From NCBI GenBank assembly GCA_947629845.1, contig CANRFD010000014.1, positions 1 to 21,852 on the forward strand: a DNA stretch of 21,852 bases. The letters are read 5' to 3'. The notes beneath the pieces were generated by a model. It was not told where the DNA came from. It did no database searches and was given only the letters and a program-made list of their open reading frames with translations. Below, in pieces: positions 1-4,590 of the stretch. The first letter of the stretch is position 1. Each line of letters starts with the position of its first letter. A program made the position numbers and the translations under genes. The stretch is from an uncultured Clostridia bacterium. GTDB lineage: Bacteria; Bacillota; Clostridia; Christensenellales; Borkfalkiaceae.

Positions 1-22
1 ATTTCAGCGCGAGGCGGGTTTT

Positions 23-50
23 TCTCCCAAAAAAGGGAGAAGCAAGGGGA
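23..50. repeat. Degenerate palindromic repeat element
   Basis: TCTCCC (23-28) and GGGAGA (35-40) form a perfect 6-bp inverted repeat around an A6 loop, followed by a CAAGGGG-like tail. The arrangement (CTCCC, A-rich loop, GGGAG, CAAGG) resembles the perfect palindrome at 1620-1639, so this looks like a diverged copy of the same intergenic element. No T-run follows on the plus strand, so I do not call it a terminator. Confidence 0.4.
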
Positions 51-62
51 GGGACTTCCTCC

Positions 63-88
63 CAAAAAAGGCGGCACAAAAAAGGCGG
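63..88. repeat. Short tandem direct repeat
   Basis: The 12-mer CAAAAAAGGCGG occurs at 63-74 and again at 77-88, a 14-nt period, just upstream of the -35 box at 97. A related CCCAAAAAAGGG lies at 26-37. It could be a protein site, an A-tract upstream element for the promoter, or repeat debris; the sequence does not decide. Confidence 0.4.
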
Positions 89-96
89 TGCGGGGG

Positions 97-125
97 TTGA
101 TTTTTGCGAAAAGGTGTAGTATAAT
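97..125 (+). promoter_or_regulatory. SigA-type promoter
   Basis: TTGATT (97-102) and TATAAT (120-125) are separated by 17 nt, a near-ideal vegetative promoter. Transcription would start near 132 and lead into the GTG at 159. It probably drives the zinc-ribbon gene and the flavin-binding gene behind it. Confidence 0.8.
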
Positions 126-158
126 CGTGACATAAGCGGAAATTTGGCGGAGGTCGCT

Positions 159-455
159 GTGAATTTTTGCGAGAGTTGCAACATCGCTTGCGGCGGCGAA
201 AGGTGTCCCAAATGCGGGCGAAAAAAACTTCGGGCCGTCAATGGGGACGATTTTTGTTTGGTCGGGCGGGTGGAGAGGCTCTTCGGCGACGGTCTGAAAG
301 AGCAGTTGGAACACGAAAATATCGACTGTGTGCTGGCGCCCTACGGCACGGGCGTTCGCTCCAAATTTTCCCTGCCGCTCGAGAGCTATCTGCTCTATGT
401 CCGCTATAAAAATTTCGAGTATGTACGGCAAATTTTGAAGGACAGGGACGCCTGA
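159..455 (+). CDS. Small zinc-ribbon protein with DUF2007-like C-terminal part
   Basis: This predicts a 98-residue cytoplasmic protein. The N-terminus carries C4-x2-C7 and C16-x2-C19 pairs with an extra Cys11, typical of a zinc ribbon. The rest (about 30-98) has the LVGRVERLFG...VRYKNFEYVRQIL character of the DUF2007 'putative signal-transducing protein' fold; that family match is from memory and is tentative. I chose GTG at 159 because GGAGG (149-153) lies 5 nt upstream. An in-frame TTG at 144 has no ribosome binding site and would put the GGAGG inside the gene. A strong SigA promoter lies at 97-125, and the next gene starts 23 nt after the stop, so the two are probably co-transcribed. The cellular role is unknown. 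Confidence 0.65.
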   Translation: MNFCESCNIACGGERCPKCGRKKLRAVNGDDFCLVGRVERLFGDGLKEQLEHENIDCVLAPYGTGVRSKFSLPLESYLLYVRYKNFEYVRQILKDRDA

Positions 456-478
456 ACTCGCGTTTGGGAGAGGAAACC

Positions 479-892
479 ATGGAGAAAGCGCAGATATTGC
501 AATTTATTTCCGAACAAAAGACGGCGTTTGTTGCGTCCGTCAACGAAGAGGGGTTCCCCGTGATACGGGCGATGCTTGCGCCCCGCAAGATCGACGGCAA
601 CGAGATCTACTTCACCACCAACACCTCGTCCAAGAAAATCAAGCAGTTTTTGGCGAACGATCGGGCGTGCGTCTATTTTTATAAGCGCGGGAGATTCAAG
701 TATCAGGGCGTCTCCGTGATCGGCGAGATGCAGGTCTGCACCGACCAGCCGACAACGGACGAGATCTGGCGCGTGGGCGATAAGATGTTCTATAAGCAGG
801 GCGTCACCGATCCCGACTACTGTGTGCTGAAATTCAGGGGCATTTCCGCCGAATATTACTGCGATTTTAAGACGGAGACCGTCGAGCTGTAA
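479..892 (+). CDS. Pyridoxamine 5'-phosphate oxidase-like flavin split-barrel protein
   Basis: A 137-residue protein of the PNPOx-like/general-stress-protein-26 type. The opening (FISEQKTAFVASVNEEGFPVIRAMLAP) is the usual first beta hairpin of the split barrel. It is followed by IYFTTNTSSKKIKQFLANDRACVYFY, the stretch that contacts FMN phosphate in relatives. Family members bind FMN, F420 or haem and generally act in the cytoplasm. The substrate cannot be read from sequence, and the length is too short for true PdxH. The ATG at 479 is preceded by GGAGAGG (467-473), a clear ribosome binding site. An upstream in-frame TTG at 464 is not needed. It sits between the zinc-ribbon gene and a GNAT gene. 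Confidence 0.85.
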   Translation: MEKAQILQFISEQKTAFVASVNEEGFPVIRAMLAPRKIDGNEIYFTTNTSSKKIKQFLANDRACVYFYKRGRFKYQGVSVIGEMQVCTDQPTTDEIWRVGDKMFYKQGVTDPDYCVLKFRGISAEYYCDFKTETVEL

Positions 893-904
893 AGTTCCGG
901 TCGG

Positions 905-954
905 CCTGCGGGTCGGCTGAATTGCGGTTTGCCCGCAGGTGCGGCCGTTCGGCC
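905..954. other. Structured intergenic spacer with two hairpins
   Basis: CCTGCGGG (905-912) pairs perfectly with CCCGCAGG (932-939) across a 19-nt loop. GGCCG (943-947) pairs with CGGCC (950-954) across TT. No T-run follows, so a classical terminator is unlikely. In RNA this would be the leader just ahead of the acetyltransferase gene, or an attenuating structure between the two genes. Confidence 0.45.
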
Positions 955-992
955 AAACGAATACCGATGAAAAATTATACTTGGGAGACATG

Positions 993-1436
993 ATGGAATT
1001 ACGAAATTTTACGGTCAACGACGCCGAGGAGCTGCGGCGGCTGCGATACGGAGAGCTGTCGCAGGAGGACGTCCGACGGATGATCGGCGAGTGGGAGCGG
1101 TTTGAATACCTCGGCAAGTATTTTGAAATGTTTGCCGTCGTCAGCGACGGTAAGATCGTGGGCGAACTTTCGATATATGAACATTCGGCGAGCGTTGTTT
1201 CCATCGGGCTGGAGATCTTTGCGGACTTTCAAGGGCAGGGCTTCGGCAAACAGGCGATCGCGGAGGCGCTGCCGATCTGCAAGCGGAGGGGGTTCAAGAT
1301 CGTTTGCGATCAGGTGCGGACGGACAACGAGCCTTGCATCGCTCTGCATAAAGGCATGGGGTTCGAGTCGGACATGTACTGCTATAAAAATCAAAAGGGG
1401 CACGATGTGTATCTCTTTTTGAAGGCCTTGGAGTGA
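993..1436 (+). CDS. GNAT-family N-acetyltransferase
   Basis: A 147-residue acetyltransferase of the GCN5-related fold. The acetyl-CoA loop (motif A) is visible as EIFADFQGQGFGKQAI, with the Q-x-x-G-x-G signature. It is followed by the usual C-terminal NEPCIALHKGMGFE segment, which matches the N-x-x-x-x-x-x-Y/H-x-x-x-GF motif. The substrate (amine, amino acid or ribosomal protein) cannot be inferred. There are two tandem ATGs at 990 and 993. GGGAG (983-987) lies only 2 nt from the first but 5 nt from the second, so 993 is preferred. A 100-nt gap with hairpins separates it from the flavoprotein gene. It is probably the last gene of this cluster because a repeat-rich gap and a terminator follow. 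Confidence 0.85.
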   Translation: MELRNFTVNDAEELRRLRYGELSQEDVRRMIGEWERFEYLGKYFEMFAVVSDGKIVGELSIYEHSASVVSIGLEIFADFQGQGFGKQAIAEALPICKRRGFKIVCDQVRTDNEPCIALHKGMGFESDMYCYKNQKGHDVYLFLKALE

Positions 1437-1464
1437 CGGGCAATTTGGCGGGGGAAAATAAGGA

Positions 1465-1639
1465 CATGTTTCGACTACGCTACGCTCCGCTCAACATGAC
1501 GTGATTTGTGCGGCGGGGCGACGGATAAGGGAAGATTCTCTCGGCCCCTTCGGGGCCTCGGAATGAGGAGAGGATCGGAGTCCCTCTGATTCGTACACCC
1601 CTTCAGTCACTGTGTGACAGCTCCCCCAAACGGGGGAGC
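1465..1639. repeat. Cluster of intergenic palindromic repeat elements
   Basis: The gap after the GNAT gene holds four inverted repeats in series. CATGTT (1465-1470) pairs with AACATG (1493-1498) around a TACGCTACGCTCCGCT core. GGCCCC (1543-1548) pairs with GGGGCC (1552-1557) with loop TTC. GTCAC (1606-1610) pairs with GTGAC (1614-1618). GCTCCCCC (1620-1627) pairs with GGGGGAGC (1632-1639) with loop AAAC. Motifs like 'cttcagtcac...ctccccc' and 'tcggccccttcggggcctcgg' are, from memory, common dispersed repeats in gut Firmicutes and other bacteria. No credible coding frame crosses the region. Confidence 0.6.
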
Positions 1640-1706
1640 CAAGGACGGGGGGCGGTGCCACACCCGAGGAGGGACAACAAAAGCGGGGAGTTCGGGAACA
1701 TATTTC

Positions 1707-1735
1707 GGCATATTCCGACGGGATATGCCTTTTTT
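1707..1735 (+). terminator. Rho-independent terminator upstream of spoIIGA
   Basis: GGCATATTCC (1707-1716) pairs with GGGATATGCC (1720-1729) around a GAC loop, with a single T-G wobble, and is followed at once by T6 (1730-1735). It would end transcripts of the upstream accessory cluster and insulate the sporulation block. Confidence 0.8.
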
Positions 1736-1752
1736 CGTGCCCGCAATGCCCT

Positions 1753-1758
1753 TATAAT
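1753..1758 (+). promoter_or_regulatory. Candidate -10 box for the spoIIG operon
   Basis: A perfect TATAAT sits 21 nt before the spoIIGA ATG. With a 17-nt spacer the -35 position falls on the terminator T-run (1730-1735), a poor match. A good -10 without a -35 is what an activator-dependent SigA promoter looks like. In Bacillus subtilis spoIIG is SigA- and Spo0A-dependent. I found no clear TGTCGAA-type Spo0A box here, so activation is only inferred. Confidence 0.5.
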
Positions 1759-1779
1759 ACCTTCCACGGAGCAGGCGGT

Positions 1780-2652
1780 ATGGTCGTATATGCGGAATAT
1801 GCGTTTCTGGAAAATTTTTTGCTCGACGCCCTTCTTCTGTACCTTGCCTTAAAGTGCGCCCGCGGCAGGGTGCGCGTTTGGCGCATTGCGCTTGCCGCTG
1901 CCGTCGGGGCGGGCGAGGCGCTCGCCTTTCCCGTGCTCGGGCTGCCGGCGTGGGCGGCCTATCTCGTGAAATTTCTCGGCGGTGCGCTCATCGCCGTCGT
2001 CGCCGTGTCCAAGGGCAGCAAAAAGACCTATATCGTGACGGTCGCCGCCTTTTTTCTCCTGACGTTTGCGCTCGGCGGGCTGCTCATCGCCGTCTATTCC
2101 TTCTTCGGCGTGGAGTACGCCGAGGGGAGCGGGTTCCTCGTGGAGCGGGCGCCCGTTGGGCTGGTTTTGGGCGTGGGCGGCCTGTTTACGGCGGGCGGCG
2201 CGGCGCTGTGCGGCAGATTTTACAGGTACCGCAACGAAAAGCGGGGCCTCTTCGCCTGCACGCTCACGGCGGGGAAGCGGACGGTGAAGTGGAAGGGCTT
2301 TGCCGACAGCGGAAATCTGCTCACCTTCCGCGGGGAGCCCGTGTGCGTGATCTCGGCGGCCGCCGTGTTTGCGCTCTTCGGGGCGCACCCAAGCGAGGTC
2401 GGGCGGATGCGCGTGGGGACGGTGAACGGGGAGACGGAGCGGCCCGTGTTCCGCTGCGACAGCCTGACGGTGGGCGGCAGGGAGACGCAGGGCGCGTATC
2501 TTACGCCCGGGACGGTGGAGCGCGGGGAATATCAACTCATATTACATACCGCTTTTGTGGAGGGAAATCATGAAACTTCTGAAACTTTTGAAAGAGTGGC
2601 TGGGAAACGTACGGGGAAGCGAAAACGTCGTTCACTATCTCTGCGGAAGTGA
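1780..2652 (+). CDS. spoIIGA: Sigma-E processing aspartic protease SpoIIGA
   Basis: Predicted membrane-embedded protease that removes the pro-sequence of SigE in the mother cell after a signal from the forespore. The N-terminal half has several hydrophobic segments (about residues 3-25, 36-52, 56-76, 83-108 and 123-143). It begins with the family-typical YAEYAFLENFLLDALLLYLA. The C-terminal domain carries the catalytic aspartate in GFADSGNLL (D176-S-G-N). The 290-residue length is near the family norm of about 300. The ATG at 1780 has GGAG at 1768-1771. The frame runs 83 nt into sigE. The last 28 residues or so (after LILHTAFVEG) are very basic and look unlike the family, so the natural end was probably near the sigE start. 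Together with sigE it forms the spoIIG operon. Confidence 0.92.
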   Translation: MVVYAEYAFLENFLLDALLLYLALKCARGRVRVWRIALAAAVGAGEALAFPVLGLPAWAAYLVKFLGGALIAVVAVSKGSKKTYIVTVAAFFLLTFALGGLLIAVYSFFGVEYAEGSGFLVERAPVGLVLGVGGLFTAGGAALCGRFYRYRNEKRGLFACTLTAGKRTVKWKGFADSGNLLTFRGEPVCVISAAAVFALFGAHPSEVGRMRVGTVNGETERPVFRCDSLTVGGRETQGAYLTPGTVERGEYQLILHTAFVEGNHETSETFERVAGKRTGKRKRRSLSLRK

Positions 2653-3280
2653 AGCGCTGCCGCTGCCGCTCTCCGCCGAGGAGGAGGGCGAGATGCTGCG
2701 CAAGCTCGAGGCGGGCGAGGACGCGGAGACGGTGAAGGCCAAACTGATCGAGCACAATCTTCGGCTGGTCGTGTACATCTCCCGCAAGTTCGAGAATACG
2801 GGCGTAGACAGCGACGATCTCATCTCCATCGGGACGATCGGGCTCATCAAGGCGGTGAGTTCCTTCCGCACCGATAAAAACATCAAGCTCGCGACGTATG
2901 CCTCCCGCTGCATCGAGAACGAAATATTGATGTATCTTCGGCGCACGGTGAAGCTCAAGAGCGAGATATCCTTCGACGAGCCGCTCAACACCGACTTCGA
3001 GGGCAACGAACTGCTGCTCTCCGACGTGCTCGGCACCGACAGCGAAACGGTGTACGGCGGCGTGGAGGAAAACGTGGAAAAGGAGCTGCTGAAGGAGGCG
3101 CTGAAAAAGCTGCCCGAGCGCGAGCAGAAGATCATGTACATGCGCTTCGGGCTGGGCGGCCGCGAGGAGATGACGCAGAAGGACGTCGCCGATAAGTTGG
3201 GCATCTCGCAGAGCTACATATCCCGCCTCGAGAAAAAGATCATCGAGCGGCTGAAAAAGGAAATTTCGAAATTGGTATAA
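2570..3280 (+). CDS. sigE: RNA polymerase sigma-E factor (sporulation, mother cell), pro-form
   Basis: A 236-residue sigma-70-family factor that directs early mother-cell transcription. It matches SigE closely: the YLCGSEALPLPLS start of the mature part, LRLVVYISRKFENTGVDSDDLISIGTIGLIKAV (region 2), YASRCIENEILMYLRR (region 2.4), SFDEPLNTDFEGNELLLSDVLGTD, and a C-terminal SQSYISRLEKKIIERLKKE helix-turn-helix (region 4.2). Residues 1 to about 22 form an amphipathic pro-sequence (MKLLKLLKEWLGNV), presumably removed by SpoIIGA. By alignment from memory, cleavage would fall between H22 and Y23. The ATG at 2570 has GGAGG at 2559-2563. It lies inside the end of the spoIIGA frame, which suggests translational coupling. 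Confidence 0.97.
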   Translation: MKLLKLLKEWLGNVRGSENVVHYLCGSEALPLPLSAEEEGEMLRKLEAGEDAETVKAKLIEHNLRLVVYISRKFENTGVDSDDLISIGTIGLIKAVSSFRTDKNIKLATYASRCIENEILMYLRRTVKLKSEISFDEPLNTDFEGNELLLSDVLGTDSETVYGGVEENVEKELLKEALKKLPEREQKIMYMRFGLGGREEMTQKDVADKLGISQSYISRLEKKIIERLKKEISKLV

Positions 3281-3308
3281 TTGCCGCGTTGTTGCGCAAA
3301 CTTGTTTT

Positions 3309-3340
3309 CCGCAGGTACATAGCTCTCTATGTGCGGAGGT
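3309..3340 (+). promoter_or_regulatory. Hairpin overlapping the sigG ribosome binding site
   Basis: ACATAG (3317-3322) pairs perfectly with CTATGT (3327-3332) around CTCT. Below a 4-nt bulge (AGGT, 3313-3316), CCGC (3309-3312) pairs with GCGG (3333-3336). The ribosome binding site GGAGGT occupies 3335-3340, so its first two G residues lie in the stem. This would lower sigG translation. In Bacillus subtilis a leader hairpin that limits sigG translation has been described; the parallel here is inference. Confidence 0.55.
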
Positions 3341-3349
3341 AAATCAAGT

Positions 3350-4120
3350 ATGCTCAATAAAGTGGTCATCTGCGGCGTGGACACCTCGGGGCTCCCCAAG
3401 CTCACCGCCAAGGAAAACGAGGAGCTGATGGTGCGGCTCAAGGCGGGCGACAGGGCCGCGCGGGACAAGTTCATCGTGGGGAACATGCGGCTCGTCCTTT
3501 CGCTCGTAAAGCGGTTCTGGGCGAAGAACGCCAACGCCGACGACGTGTTTCAGGCGGGCTGCGTGGGGCTCATCAAGGCGATCGACAACTTCAACCTCGA
3601 CTTCAACGTGAAATTTTCCACCTATGCCGTCCCCATGATCCTCGGCGAGATCAAGCGGTACTTGCGCGACGGGAACAGTTTGCGCGTCTCGCGCTCCATC
3701 CGCGATACCGCGTACCGCATTCTCAAGGTGCGGGAGAGGCTCGAGGAGCGCGACGAGGAGGCGACGATCGAGCGCATCGCCGCCGAGATGAACGTGAAGG
3801 AGCGGGAGGTGGTGTACGCGCTCGACGCCATCTCCGATCCCGTCTCCCTGTACGACCCCGTGTACAACAAGTCGGGGGACACGCTGCAGCTCGTCGACCA
3901 GCTGTACGACGAATCGCAGAGCGAGGCGATCTGGACGGAGCGGGTGGCGCTGCGCGAGGCCATCGACCGCCTGACCGACCGCGAAAAGAAGATTTTGCAG
4001 CTGCGCTACTACGAGGGCAAGACGCAGACGGAGATCTCGGCGGAGGTCGGCATCTCGCAGGCGCAGGTCTCCCGCCTCGAAAAAAACGCGCTCGGCTCCA
4101 TCCGCAAGGAGATTTCGTGA
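3350..4120 (+). CDS. sigG: RNA polymerase sigma-G factor (sporulation, forespore)
   Basis: A 256-residue sigma factor for the late forespore programme. It begins with the SigG-specific NKVVICGVDTSGLPKL, which in relatives is contacted by the anti-sigma factors. It has region 2 (FIVGNMRLVLSLVKRFWAK...DDVFQAGCVGLIKAIDNF), KFSTYAVPMILGEIKRYLRDG, region 3 (LRVSRSIRDTAYRILKVRERL) and a region 4 helix-turn-helix (GKTQTEISAEVGISQAQVSRLEK). ATG 3350 is chosen because GGAGGT (3335-3340) is 9 nt upstream. An in-frame ATG at 3329 lies inside the leader hairpin and before that site. The gene follows sigE after 69 nt, the usual Firmicutes order. No convincing SigF/SigG promoter is visible in the gap, so readthrough from spoIIG may supply part of its mRNA. 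Confidence 0.96.
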   Translation: MLNKVVICGVDTSGLPKLTAKENEELMVRLKAGDRAARDKFIVGNMRLVLSLVKRFWAKNANADDVFQAGCVGLIKAIDNFNLDFNVKFSTYAVPMILGEIKRYLRDGNSLRVSRSIRDTAYRILKVRERLEERDEEATIERIAAEMNVKEREVVYALDAISDPVSLYDPVYNKSGDTLQLVDQLYDESQSEAIWTERVALREAIDRLTDREKKILQLRYYEGKTQTEISAEVGISQAQVSRLEKNALGSIRKEIS

Positions 4121-4146
4121 AACATTCCCGCGGCCGCCGCATAATA
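4118..4146 (+). promoter_or_regulatory. Possible SigG-type promoter for the ylmC/ymxH-like gene
   Basis: CATAATA (4140-4146) fits the CATnnTA -10 of forespore SigG promoters, and TGAAAC (4118-4123) is a partial match to the TGAATA -35, with 16 nt between. It overlaps the sigG stop and ends only 7 nt before the next start codon. The match is weak and short, so confidence is low. Confidence 0.3.
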
Positions 4147-4153
4147 TAACTGT

Positions 4154-4510
4154 GTGGAAACAAGTTACGGCGAATTGAGAAAGATGGAGGCCGTCAATCT
4201 CGCGGACGGCAAGCGGCTCGGGAGGGTGTGCGACGTCGTGTTTACCTTTCCCGAAGGAAGGGTGCAGGGGATCGTCGTGCCCGGGGGGAAGGGGTTCCGC
4301 TGGGGGAAAGCCGACCTCTTCATCGATTTGAAATGCGTGCGGAAGATCGGGGTGGACGTCGTGCTCGTGGATATCAAGGCGGCGCCCAAGCCCGAAAAGA
4401 GGAAGGGGAAATGGGAGGACAATTATCCGCCTCCGCCGCCTCCGCCCGCGCGGGGCGACGCGCCGCCGTTCTATGGCGGAGATCGCAGAGATTACGGCGA
4501 ATACGAGTAA
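4154..4510 (+). CDS. YlmC/YmxH-family PRC-barrel sporulation protein
   Basis: A 118-residue protein. Residues 5-75 form a PRC-barrel of the YlmC/YmxH sporulation family: GELRKMEAVNLADGKRLGRVCDVVF, then FPEGRVQGIVVPGGKGF. It ends with the conserved beta strand IGVDVVLVDI. The C-terminal 35 residues are low-complexity, with seven consecutive prolines and a Gly/Tyr/Asp-rich tail. The molecular role is not established. It directly follows sigG, the standard neighbourhood. The GTG at 4154 is the only start that keeps the family's conserved N-terminus, since TAA at 4142 closes the frame upstream. There is no ribosome binding site before it, and the putative -10 box ends 7 nt upstream, so the mRNA may be leaderless. 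A strong terminator follows. Confidence 0.85.
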   Translation: METSYGELRKMEAVNLADGKRLGRVCDVVFTFPEGRVQGIVVPGGKGFRWGKADLFIDLKCVRKIGVDVVLVDIKAAPKPEKRKGKWEDNYPPPPPPPARGDAPPFYGGDRRDYGEYE

Positions 4511-4515
4511 AATGC

Positions 4516-4555
4516 AAAAAAACGGCATGGAATTGTGCGTTCCATGTCGTTTTTT
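4516..4555. terminator. Bidirectional rho-independent terminator
   Basis: CGGCATGGAA (4523-4532) pairs with TTCCATGTCG (4540-4549), one G-U wobble, around TTGTGCG. It is flanked by A7 (4516-4522) and T6 (4550-4555). It works on both strands and lies between the converging ylmC-like gene and the minus-strand replication gene. Confidence 0.9.
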
Positions 4556-4590
4556 GGCATTATTCATAGTACTATGTCAGACATAAATGG

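Noticed and set aside
23..40. Rho-independent terminator of a gene left of the window
   Set aside because: No T-run follows the hairpin on the plus strand, and on the minus strand it is followed by an A-rich stretch. It fits a repeat better.
976..981. TATACT as a promoter for the GNAT gene
   Set aside because: It would put the start site at or past the ribosome binding site, and no -35 box is visible.
1730..1758. Complete SigA promoter for spoIIGA using TTTTTT as -35
   Set aside because: The T-run belongs to the terminator and matches the -35 consensus poorly. Only the -10 box is called.
1655..1852. 65-residue plus-strand frame ahead of spoIIGA
   Set aside because: It covers repeats, the terminator at 1707-1735 and the candidate -10 box, and has no ribosome binding site.
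3276..3281. TATAAT at the sigE stop as a sigG promoter
   Set aside because: There is no -35 at 16-18 nt upstream, and the box spans the stop codon and is not a sporulation-sigma type.
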